A DNA stretch of 64,000 bases, from IMG/VR virus record IMGVR_UViG_3300008954_000029, positions 1-64,000 of that record. One strand, given 5' to 3'. Position numbers and translations under genes: made by a program. Within the stretch, counting starts at the first letter, position 1. Every line of letters starts with the position of its first letter. The DNA comes from a virus. Shown here piece by piece: positions 37,331 to 44,303 of the stretch. The notes beneath the pieces are model-generated. The model was not told where the DNA came from. It worked only from the letters and a program-made list of their open reading frames with translations, and did not search any database.

Positions 37331-37975
37331 CTAAATAATTTCGTCCACAATCCCATACTTTAAAGCCTGCTCAGCGTCAAAATAGACGTTCATCTTCTGG
37401 TCTAGAATCTTCTTTATCTGCCTCTTCTTCAACTTGCTCTCTCTCGCCAGGGCTGCGAAGTATCTATCCTGCATCCATTTGAACTCATCAAACTCATTCT
37501 CCAAACTATAAATGGAGCCGTGATGACCTGCTGAGACGCTGTGGAGCATCAGACGACAATTGGCGCCGATGCGCCGGCGTCCCTTAGTTCCGGAAGCCAG
37601 AAGTAGCACGCCGGCAGACATCACCTCGCCTAGGCCGAGAGTGCCGATTTCACAGTCCTCTCTGACCACGCGCATTGAGTCGTAGATCGCGAACATATCG
37701 GCCGCAGATCCACCACCTGTGCAGATGATGAATTCAATCGGTTCAATGAACTCCTCTTCGGTCTCCGGATCAATTTCTCTGCCGGTCTCTCTCATCGCAA
37801 AAAGAGAATAGACCGTCTCCATACCCTTTTCAGGACCAATGTCTCCATAGAGGCCGATAGTGCGGATCTGTGGAGGTCCCGGGGGGATGATGATAGGAGG
37901 AAGCGAAAAGTCCTCCTCTGGATCGGGCTCTGCGCAGTGATGGCAGTGGCCCGAGACACATTTTCTGGATTTCAT
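37331..37975 (-). CDS. clpP: ClpP-like protease with Asn in the triad
   Basis: 214 residues. Core ClpP fold with S120 (G-E-V-M-S-A-G), H145 (R-L-M-L-H-S) and N196 (K-M-N-V-Y-F) where most ClpPs have Asp. Listeria ClpP1 also carries Asn here and has reduced or conditional activity. The N-terminal 35 residues hold an unusual C-V-S-G-H-C-H-H-C cluster and a proline-rich stretch not found in standard ClpP. A prohead-protease role is conceivable since no other maturation protease is visible here. Confidence 0.85.
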   Translation of the reverse strand: MKSRKCVSGHCHHCAEPDPEEDFSLPPIIIPPGPPQIRTIGLYGDIGPEKGMETVYSLFAMRETGREIDPETEEEFIEPIEFIICTGGGSAADMFAIYDSMRVVREDCEIGTLGLGEVMSAGVLLLASGTKGRRRIGANCRLMLHSVSAGHHGSIYSLENEFDEFKWMQDRYFAALARESKLKKRQIKKILDQKMNVYFDAEQALKYGIVDEII

Positions 37976-38269
37976 TTAGTTTCCTTTCTTGATTAGACGA
38001 AAAGTGCCGTTCTTCTTCAACTGATAGAACGTATGAGGGAACTCTCTTACCCACGCATTCCACTCTCTTTCAGAACCGAACTCCTTGCGGTAGCCGAGAA
38101 TAACTCTCTTATTCTTCGGGGAGCCTCCCTCGACAAACTGCTTCCAATCCTGAAACAACTTGATGATCTTGTTTTGTTTTCTCTTTGGGATGCCAATCAG
38201 TTCCAATTGAACCTTGTAGGCTGATTCCTCTTCTTCTCGCGAATCCTTCCAGGCGTATGCTTCAATCAT
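37976..38269 (-). CDS. hypothetical basic protein
   Basis: 97 residues from ATG 38269 (M-I-E-A-Y-A-W-K-D-S-R-E-E-E-E). Lys/Arg-rich helices (K-R-K-Q-N-K-I-I-K-L-F). The longer frame upstream lacks a ribosome site. Adjacent to clpP in one operon. Unknown. Confidence 0.55.
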   Translation of the reverse strand: MIEAYAWKDSREEEESAYKVQLELIGIPKRKQNKIIKLFQDWKQFVEGGSPKNKRVILGYRKEFGSEREWNAWVREFPHTFYQLKKNGTFRLIKKGN

Positions 38270-38298
38270 TTTATCACCTATACTCTTATATAGTATCA

Positions 38299-38697
38299 TT
38301 ATTGCCTATTCTCCTCGTCGAACGATCCAAGCACGTATCTCTGAGCACTTGCCCAATCGCTAAACGGCAAAAGGCCGTGCATTTGTCGCGGATAGGAGGC
38401 AAAGAATTGCCGGATTACATTTTGTCGCCAGGTATGTAGCGTGCGATCATCGACCGACCTTACGAAATCAATCTCCTTCTTGGTCATTCCAGCTTCTTCA
38501 AGATATTCATACTTCTTCTTGCAAAGAAACTCGATATCAGTGTTCATGCTATAAGCGAGCGTAATGATGCGCTTATTTAGTTCATCAAACACGATGTTCA
38601 TTTGACCAAAATTAATCAGATTGTGTAGGAATTTGTAAGTGACTGCGCCCCCTACGAACCATAGAAGGCTATGAACAAGTTGTGTGCTAATCTCCAT
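38299..38697 (-). CDS. membrane-anchored phage protein
   Basis: 132 residues with an N-terminal membrane segment (L-V-H-S-L-L-W-F-V-G-G-A-V-T-Y) and a cytoplasmic helical domain rich in aromatic residues (Y-E-Y-L-E-E-A-G-M-T-K). The layout is familiar from marine myoviruses, where its role is unknown. Confidence 0.6.
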   Translation of the reverse strand: MEISTQLVHSLLWFVGGAVTYKFLHNLINFGQMNIVFDELNKRIITLAYSMNTDIEFLCKKKYEYLEEAGMTKKEIDFVRSVDDRTLHTWRQNVIRQFFASYPRQMHGLLPFSDWASAQRYVLGSFDEENRQ

Positions 38698-38704
38698 GTT
38701 CTAA

Positions 38705-38733
38705 AGAATAACACAGAGAGGGTGGGTCGTCAA
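38705..38733 (-). promoter_or_regulatory. sigma70-type promoter
   Basis: TTGACG, 17 nt, TATTCT on the minus strand; the -10 is only eight bases from ATG 38697. Confidence 0.55.
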
Positions 38734-38751
38734 GTAAAAAATGAAATTATC

Positions 38752-39288
38752 TTACTTTTTTGCTTCGCGGACAAGACGGGCAGCGACGCGACGAGTCAGT
38801 TCCTCGACGAGATCTGCGGGGATCTGGCGACCTTCCTCTAGGTCGTCGTCCTCTTGCTTGGCGGCATAATCGCCCTCTTCCAACTCGTCGGCCCCTTCGA
38901 GAGGCTCAACATCAGAGCCAAGCTCAGCCTCAAGTTCGGCGCCGGCGTCCATTGGAACTTCCTCGGCGGGGGGCTCGCCGCCCTCAACACTGACATCTAC
39001 GCCAGTCACATCACCGATAGCATCGGCAATGGCGCCGACGAGCGCCTCGACGGTCTCAGGATCTACATCAACAGCAGGACCCTCGACTTCCAGGGGAGCA
39101 ACGTCACCGGTGGCTTCGAGATCGTCGACTTCCGGGGCTTCATCAGCGAGAGCCGCTAGGGGGTCAACCTCTTCCTCTTCTTCATCCAGAGTATCAACAA
39201 AATTCTCCGTGAGGTTATCCAGGGTAGCGAGCTTCATAAAGCGTCGAACGGTGCCCTCGGAAAGTAGTGGTGATTTGCGGCTGCTCAT
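38752..39288 (-). CDS. highly acidic protein, prohead-core-like
   Basis: 178 residues. It opens with S-E-G-T-V-R-R-F-M-K-L-A-T-L-D-N-L-T-E, a motif seen at the start of structural proteins of marine myoviruses, followed by a 120-residue acidic low-complexity middle (E-E-E-E-E-V-D, E-V-D-D-L-E-A) and a basic amphipathic helix at the end (V-E-E-L-T-R-R-V-A-A-R-L-V). This is the style of scaffold or prohead core proteins. Tentative. Confidence 0.55.
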   Translation of the reverse strand: MSSRKSPLLSEGTVRRFMKLATLDNLTENFVDTLDEEEEEVDPLAALADEAPEVDDLEATGDVAPLEVEGPAVDVDPETVEALVGAIADAIGDVTGVDVSVEGGEPPAEEVPMDAGAELEAELGSDVEPLEGADELEEGDYAAKQEDDDLEEGRQIPADLVEELTRRVAARLVREAKK

Positions 39289-39340
39289 GTGTTATTTCTC
39301 CTTAAAACAATAGCAAGTTGTCATTTATAAGTAGTCTAAG

Positions 39341-39601
39341 TTAGTCTAAACGGCCGTTATTTATTATGCCCTGATTCTTCAATCTCTTCCTCATCTTAAC
39401 CTTCAAAGAATCCTCAATCTGCTTGACGCGGACAAAACTTATGCCTAGTCTTTCCGAAACTTGTCGCAATGTCATTCGGCCGTGTTTCGCGACGGCAATG
39501 TCGGTACAATTTAAATCTTCCTCAAACTCTATCCATAAACGACACTCTTCGTTCGGACAACTAACTTCGTGCTTTACGCACGTCTTTGCGCATTCTCTCA
39601 A
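39341..39601 (-). CDS. sigma region 4-like DNA-binding protein with Cys cluster
   Basis: 86 residues. C-terminal M-T-L-R-Q-V-S-E-R-L-G-I-S-F-V-R-V-K-Q-I-E is a sigma70 region 4 helix-turn-helix. The N-terminus has C-A-K-T-C and C-P-N-E-E-C-R-L-W-I, and D-I-A-V-A-K-H-G precedes the helix, an arrangement I associate with small sigma-like proteins of myxobacteria and relatives. It could be a phage sigma factor fragment or an anti-host regulator that recruits RNA polymerase to phage promoters. Confidence 0.72.
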   Translation of the reverse strand: MRECAKTCVKHEVSCPNEECRLWIEFEEDLNCTDIAVAKHGRMTLRQVSERLGISFVRVKQIEDSLKVKMRKRLKNQGIINNGRLD

Positions 39602-39927
39602 AATGTATCTTCTCCTGATTCTATTAAATCAAATATATTTTCTAATTCATCGTCGGAAAAGGCGAATTTATGAGCCTCTTCCTTTCCTTTTTCAATTAAC
39701 TTTAATGTCTTCTCTCTCTTAATACGACTCTGAATCTTATTCTTCTCTTTATAATCTTTGATGTATTGAAGAATTAAATCATTGTTCTCTAAATACCCAT
39801 CGACCATCGCCTTAAAAAACTTAACCTGCGAAAGATCATCGTGCCGAAGACGGATACGAAGATCTACGTGCTTCTTCTCTTCAATTACGAAGGTTAAATT
39901 CTTATGGTCCTCAGGGTATCTATTCAC
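39598..39927 (-). CDS. hypothetical regulator-like protein
   Basis: 109 residues. L-R-I-R-L-R-H-D-D-L-S-Q-V-K-F-F could be a ribbon-helix-helix segment, followed by a basic helix. Overlaps the sigma-like gene by four bases. Possible DNA-binding protein. Confidence 0.5.
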   Translation of the reverse strand: MNRYPEDHKNLTFVIEEKKHVDLRIRLRHDDLSQVKFFKAMVDGYLENNDLILQYIKDYKEKNKIQSRIKREKTLKLIEKGKEEAHKFAFSDDELENIFDLIESGEDTF

Positions 39928-40949
39928 CGTCTATCCAAGATGTGCGTTGAACTCTCAAACTGGCCAGCGGCCGTCTGACGGATCAGTTCCGACTTCATCC
40001 ACAATTGCTGAATTGTAGCCGCCCCACTGTAAGAGAAGCCCGACAGAATGCCGGCTCGGAGACCCTCCAAAATACCAGAAGCCGCACCTACGCACGGGAC
40101 TGTTGTTGAGACACCCTCAGCAAAAGTACAACTTCCCCGCCATTCAGTCTGAGCCTCAGAGGAAGCCATCCCACGATACACCTTTTGTTGGTGCCCATTC
40201 ACCCTAACATACTCGCCAGGCGCCTCCTCTGTACCAGCCAGCAGCGAACCAACCATAGCAAAGTCGGCACCAGCAGCCAAGGCCTTAACAATGTCGCCTG
40301 AGTTCTTGATCCCTCCATCGGCTATGATGGGGACATCGTATTCCAGTGCGGCACACTCAGCAATGGCTGTGATGTTGGGAACGCCGTGCCCTGTTTGGAG
40401 GCGCGTAGAACAGATGCTACCTCCACCGATTCCGACACGAACACTATCGGCACCCCACTCACTAAGAGCCCGATAAGCATCTACCGTGGCCACGTTGCCG
40501 GCCATCAGATGTACGTTTCCTTGAAACTCTTTCTTCAAGGACTCAATAGCGTCACGCACCATCACGTGATGGCCGTGCGCTACATCAATACAAATGACTT
40601 CGGCTCCTGCCTCCACCAAGGCCTTGGCTCGTAGAATGTAATCCCCTGTAACACCGACCGCTGCCCCAATGTGGAAAGGGGCAGTAGCATTTTCCCTAGC
40701 ATTCTTGACTAACTCTGCCTGTTCCTGTACGGTATTGTATCGGTGTATGATACCTAGGCCACCAGCATCCGACATAGCAGTCGCCATTCTGGAACCACAT
40801 ACCGTATCCATCGGGCTAGCGATAATAGGCAGGCTCAGACGAATAAAGTCGTCCAAATCATTCCCAATGTTTATCTCTGTGCGACTCTTAATCTCGCTGT
40901 ACTTTGGGACGAGCAAAACATCGTCATAAGTGAGTGCTGGTATGGTCAT
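39924..40949 (-). CDS. IMP dehydrogenase / GMP reductase family enzyme
   Basis: 341 residues from ATG 40949, without CBS domains. [12 protein letters not shown] at the start, the catalytic loop G-G-G-S-I-C-S-T-R with C180, and Y-R-G-M-A-S-S near 250. Sequence cues are mixed: the S-I-C-S-T-R loop fits both, the missing CBS region and short length favour GMP reductase. It would control the balance of IMP, XMP and GMP. With the short PurA it suggests phage control of purine nucleotides. Confidence 0.85.
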   Translation of the reverse strand: MTIPALTYDDVLLVPKYSEIKSRTEINIGNDLDDFIRLSLPIIASPMDTVCGSRMATAMSDAGGLGIIHRYNTVQEQAELVKNARENATAPFHIGAAVGVTGDYILRAKALVEAGAEVICIDVAHGHHVMVRDAIESLKKEFQGNVHLMAGNVATVDAYRALSEWGADSVRVGIGGGSICSTRLQTGHGVPNITAIAECAALEYDVPIIADGGIKNSGDIVKALAAGADFAMVGSLLAGTEEAPGEYVRVNGHQQKVYRGMASSEAQTEWRGSCTFAEGVSTTVPCVGAASGILEGLRAGILSGFSYSGAATIQQLWMKSELIRQTAAGQFESSTHILDRR

Positions 40950-41182
40950 TGTTGTTCCTCCGGGCCGTGTTCGGGGCATAGGAGGCGAATGTTTCCAGTC
41001 TCAAAATCACACTCCACTCTCCAACTATTAACTGTCTCGCGAGTTCGCTCAAAGGGAGCGTCACAAACCGTACAATTGGAGGGCATGTTCTGCATGTGTT
41101 CCAACTGTTTAGACATTCTTTTAATAGCGTCCTTCTCCTGCTCTCTAGCCTTCCGGCGTCTTATCCTTCTTCCTAAGTTCAT
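40946..41182 (-). CDS. small zinc-finger-like protein
   Basis: 78 residues: a basic N-terminal helix (R-R-I-R-R-R-K-A-R-E-Q-E) and a C-terminal N-C-T-V-C ... L-L-C-P-E-H pair that could hold one zinc. Coupled to dut and to the IMPDH-like gene by four-base overlaps. Unknown role. Confidence 0.6.
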   Translation of the reverse strand: MNLGRRIRRRKAREQEKDAIKRMSKQLEHMQNMPSNCTVCDAPFERTRETVNSWRVECDFETGNIRLLCPEHGPEEQQ

Positions 41183-41628
41183 CGTAATCCCGTTGACCCA
41201 AAGCCGCCGTCCCCTCTTTCAGTCTTCTGGTTCAAACAATCCTCCGTCACCTCTTCGATCTCGCAGGTGATGATCGGAACTAAAACAGCCTGGGCGACTT
41301 TCTGGTTTATCTCGACTCGGCGGCAGGTCGTTCCAATATTGTGCAAATTGACGAACACTTCTCCGTCATACCCGGCATCGACCACGCATGCACCAACCAC
41401 AAGCTGCTGCCTAAAGGCAATGCCTGACTTGTTCTTGACCTCTAGCATGTGGTTGTCTGGCACCTCCACTTTAATTCCTGTCGGGACTAACCTCGTCTCA
41501 CCGGGGTGGATGGTGATACCACGATCCGTCTCCTTCCCATCTGGACAGTAAAACAAGTCCATCCCCGCATCAGTCGGGTGGGCTCGGTGTGGTAGTCTTG
41601 CGTTTTCTCTAATCCTATAAACTCTCAT
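41179..41628 (-). CDS. dut: dUTP pyrophosphatase
   Basis: 149 residues with all five trimeric dUTPase motifs: D-A-G-M-D-L, K-N-K-S-G-I-A, G-V-V/A-C-V-V-D-A-G-Y-D-G-E-V, the A-V-L-V-P region and C-terminal R-G-D-G-G-F-G-S-T-G. It converts dUTP to dUMP, protecting DNA from uracil and feeding ThyX. Confidence 0.94.
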   Translation of the reverse strand: MRVYRIRENARLPHRAHPTDAGMDLFYCPDGKETDRGITIHPGETRLVPTGIKVEVPDNHMLEVKNKSGIAFRQQLVVGACVVDAGYDGEVFVNLHNIGTTCRRVEINQKVAQAVLVPIITCEIEEVTEDCLNQKTERGDGGFGSTGLR

Positions 41629-42329
41629 TACAATGTTCTCCTATGAAGGTCCAAAAACAAATCTTTTTGTTGTGTTTCTACAATCTGCGCAGCAATCTCA
41701 TTTACTGCGTCCTTTCTTGCCTCGGTCGTTCCTCGGTCAGCATCCCACGGAACGTGAATGGTGTGTACCCCTTGTCCAGTTAGCACACCAACCATGTGAT
41801 TAATTTCTCGATCTAACTCTCGCAAGTAATTGATGTCAATAACATTCTCACACTTGCGGCCGGTCTGCGACTCCATCCTGCGACGGATCCTCTCCGCTGC
41901 GACCTCTGGGCTCACCACGAGACGCACACATACGCTAGGTAGCAGGACGCTCGCAGTCATAGCGTGATAGATACTACGGTAAGTCTCAAACTCATTCTCA
42001 CTCATCGCACCAGTCTTGACTTGTAGGCGCGCAAACGAGGTATCGCCAAAGTAACTTCGGTCAAGAACGGCGTGACCTTGTTTGTTCATCGCATACCACT
42101 GAGCCTGTAAGTGCATCATATAGCGTGCTTGAAGCAAATGAACTTGCATTGTGAACGCCCACCTCTCCTGGTTCTGATAGAAGGAGGCGAGGTAAGGATT
42201 AGCATTGTCCTTCTCATCCGGCTCCATCAGGGTGAGGGTGTTTTCGCCAAGAGCCTCACCAAGTTCCCTCGAAAGAGAACTCTTGCCGGCCCCAATCAAA
42301 CCTTCTACGATTACTACCTTGTTGTTCAT
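41628..42329 (-). CDS. deoxynucleoside kinase
   Basis: 233 residues. P-loop G-L-I-G-A-G-K-S-S at 10-18, E-P-D-E-K-D after strand 2, and the D-R-S-Y-F-G-D-T-S-F-A motif (about 92-102) typical of deoxyribonucleoside kinases. R-I-R-R-R-M forms the lid. Substrate preference cannot be read. Works with NrdJ and ThyX in dNTP supply. Abuts dut. Confidence 0.85.
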   Translation of the reverse strand: MNNKVVIVEGLIGAGKSSLSRELGEALGENTLTLMEPDEKDNANPYLASFYQNQERWAFTMQVHLLQARYMMHLQAQWYAMNKQGHAVLDRSYFGDTSFARLQVKTGAMSENEFETYRSIYHAMTASVLLPSVCVRLVVSPEVAAERIRRRMESQTGRKCENVIDINYLRELDREINHMVGVLTGQGVHTIHVPWDADRGTTEARKDAVNEIAAQIVETQQKDLFLDLHRRTL

Positions 42330-43318
42330 CCCAACATCCTAAATGTGTGTCTAATAGATCGCGTACTAAATCCCCATTGGTCGCTGTAATCCAGCTTAGC
42401 CATGTAGGGGTGGTTCAAAATAATCTTATCTCTCGCCAAATTGGCGTTCCAGCACTTGATAGTCTCAGCGCTACTCGTTGAATCAATAGTCTTGATAATC
42501 AAGAAGTTCTTTCCATTCCTCGTCTTCTTCTGAATCACCTCTCTCGGGATAAACCAGGCAACCCCCAAGTTATCGTCCCACTCGCCAAGCGGAGGAACCA
42601 TGTGTTCTTCCAACTTGCGGAGAATGTGTTCGTCCATCACCAACTCAAAGGGAAAAACCCCAGTCAAATCAACAAGATACTGGATCTTCTCCTCGTCTGT
42701 AAACTCTCCTTCGCTCGCATACTTCTTGATGTTTTCAGTGAGGTTCTTTTCCTTTCTTGGACGATCAACCGCTACGGCAGTCCAAAAATGCTTCGCCCCA
42801 CTAAACCTCTCGTCGATGAGAGAGGACAAGGCGCCTGCTCTCGTCAATGCGTCCAAAGCCTTCTTATTCAGTTTACTATAAACAATACCCTCATTAAAGA
42901 TAAATTCTTCAACAGTGTTGAAAGGCCTATTCGCAATGATTTGATCAATTGCGGCATCACCCAAGCCCTTGATTGAAGTGAGAGGCTGAATGAGCGTCTT
43001 GTTGTCGGACGCAATCTCCCAAACTCTTCCTGAGGAATTGACGTCAAGCGGTTGTAGCTCAAACCCGTACTTCCGCGCCAAGTTAATGGCCTTCTCCTTC
43101 CTTCCCTCAGGCTCCTTATCCAAGAAAGCCGCCATCCATTCAGCAGGATAAGAGTTAAACAACCAAGCACACTGGAACGACAGCATTGAATAAGAAATGG
43201 CGTGACTATTGCTCGTCAGCATCCCATTCGCCAAGTAAAATTGGTGGTCTTTGTGTGCGACTTCTAGATCGCAAACATCCATTTCCCCTACTTCTTCAAA
43301 GGCAATTATCTTCGCCAT
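42326..43318 (-). CDS. dnaE: C-terminal half of split DNA polymerase III alpha (C-intein + C-extein)
   Basis: 330 residues. Residues 1-37 are the C-intein (ends N-G-M-L-T-S-N); residue 38 is the +1 Ser of the extein S-H-A-I-S-Y-S. The rest matches the fingers/HhH part of DnaE (Y-P-A-E-W-M-A-A-F-L, then helix-hairpin-helix I-K-G-L-G-D-A-A-I). After trans-splicing with the product of 44216-47041 a polymerase of about 1,136 residues would result. There is an overlap of 23 nt with the endonuclease gene upstream. Confidence 0.93.
   Translation of the reverse strand: MAKIIAFEEVGEMDVCDLEVAHKDHQFYLANGMLTSNSHAISYSMLSFQCAWLFNSYPAEWMAAFLDKEPEGRKEKAINLARKYGFELQPLDVNSSGRVWEIASDNKTLIQPLTSIKGLGDAAIDQIIANRPFNTVEEFIFNEGIVYSKLNKKALDALTRAGALSSLIDERFSGAKHFWTAVAVDRPRKEKNLTENIKKYASEGEFTDEEKIQYLVDLTGVFPFELVMDEHILRKLEEHMVPPLGEWDDNLGVAWFIPREVIQKKTRNGKNFLIIKTIDSTSSAETIKCWNANLARDKIILNHPYMAKLDYSDQWGFSTRSIRHTFRMLG
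43208..43318 (-). other. split intein C-terminal part (37 aa)
   Basis: I-I-A-F-E-E-V-G-E-M-D-V-C-D-L-E-V then D-H-Q-F-Y-L-A-N-G-M-L-T-S-N are intein blocks F and G. The terminal Asn and +1 Ser needed for splicing are present. The layout is that of the cyanobacterial DnaE C-inteins, which have about 36 residues. Confidence 0.93.
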
Positions 43319-44303
43319 AACATTCTCCCAATTTGAATACGCCAGTTTGTTTATTATCTACTATTTCTCTAATTTTGTCAAGAACTTCCTGCCTAATTCT
43401 GCCAGTCGAATTAGCCCAGCACACGTATCCGACTCTTATCAAACACTTGTTTTTACCAACAACAATCTGCTCAACAAGTTTATCGCGACTGCGCGTTCTT
43501 GCAATGCTTTCTTCAATCCTAATGCTGCCTACTTTTTCTTCTCTTCCCAGGTTCTCAAAATGGAAGGGTCCATCTACTTCAATGTAGATAAGGCGATCTT
43601 TGGAGCGAAAATCAATTTGTTTCCTGTCGCTGTGGCCGGCCTCTTCAAATCGAACGGAGCGCAACATCTTTCCCCACTCAAAAACACCTGAATACTCTTC
43701 TTCCAGCCATTCTAACAAGAACTTTTCCGGCTTTGTCTTCTTCCATTGTTTTGGCGCCGCCAGCATCCTTTCGGTGCATCGTTTTCGGAATTTCCCAGGG
43801 TTCTCCCTCCTCCATTTGGCCAGTTGTTCGGCGCGCTGCTCTTGTATGTCCTTTCTTGCAGAAGTCTTAATCGCTGTTCGCGATGCTCTCTCCCTAAATC
43901 CCTTGGTCTTGTTTAATTCTCCAAGCAAGCGCGCACGGCGCTGGCGCTCTTCCGGAGAAGCCATAATGCTTGCGGAAACGGCGCGTCGCTGTCGCCTCTT
44001 GTAATTCAGAGAGCACGCCTCAATCCCCAATTCCTTTGCTCTCCGTTTGTTGATTTGGTGAAGTTTGTTTAAATGACTGTAAAGAGAAGCCGATGCATAC
44101 TCGCAGTAGGGGCACTTTACAAAATCACCAATCTCCAAGGCTTTCGAGGAACATTTCTCGCAGTTTCTCCGATGGAGGTGAAAAGAGGCCATTGACGGAG
44201 GTTCATAGCCACATACTATACAATCTCTAACTCTCTCTCCAAGATCTCCTTGATCGGCAGCATCTGACCGCACTTCGTCCTGAACTTGTGGTCCATCGTG
44301 CAT
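43296..44303 (-). CDS. homing endonuclease nested between the dnaE halves (Vsr-like / EDxHD)
   Basis: 335 residues. Two N-terminal Cys/His fingers (C-I-V-C-G...H-L-H-R-R-N-C-E-K-C and C-P-Y-C-E...H-L-N-K-L-H), a basic helical middle, then a nuclease core: K-P-E-K-F-L-L-E-W-L, K-Q-I-D-F and L-I-Y-I-E-V-D-G-P-F-H-F. This E-V-D-G..H pattern fits the Vsr-like nucleases described in fractured genes with split inteins. It probably cuts intein-less dnaE alleles to spread the insertion. GGGAG lies ten bases before ATG 44303. The gene overlaps the N-intein coding sequence by 88 bp and the C-half by 23 bp. Confidence 0.85.
   Translation of the reverse strand: MHDGPQVQDEVRSDAADQGDLGERVRDCIVCGYEPPSMASFHLHRRNCEKCSSKALEIGDFVKCPYCEYASASLYSHLNKLHQINKRRAKELGIEACSLNYKRRQRRAVSASIMASPEERQRRARLLGELNKTKGFRERASRTAIKTSARKDIQEQRAEQLAKWRRENPGKFRKRCTERMLAAPKQWKKTKPEKFLLEWLEEEYSGVFEWGKMLRSVRFEEAGHSDRKQIDFRSKDRLIYIEVDGPFHFENLGREEKVGSIRIEESIARTRSRDKLVEQIVVGKNKCLIRVGYVCWANSTGRIRQEVLDKIREIVDNKQTGVFKLGECYGEDNCL
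43353..43381 (-). promoter_or_regulatory. candidate internal promoter before the dnaE C-half
   Basis: TTGACA, 17 nt, GATAAT on the minus strand, inside the end of the endonuclease gene and 35 bp before the dnaE C-half start. It could supply separate transcription of that half. It also codes for protein, so chance is possible. Confidence 0.4.
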
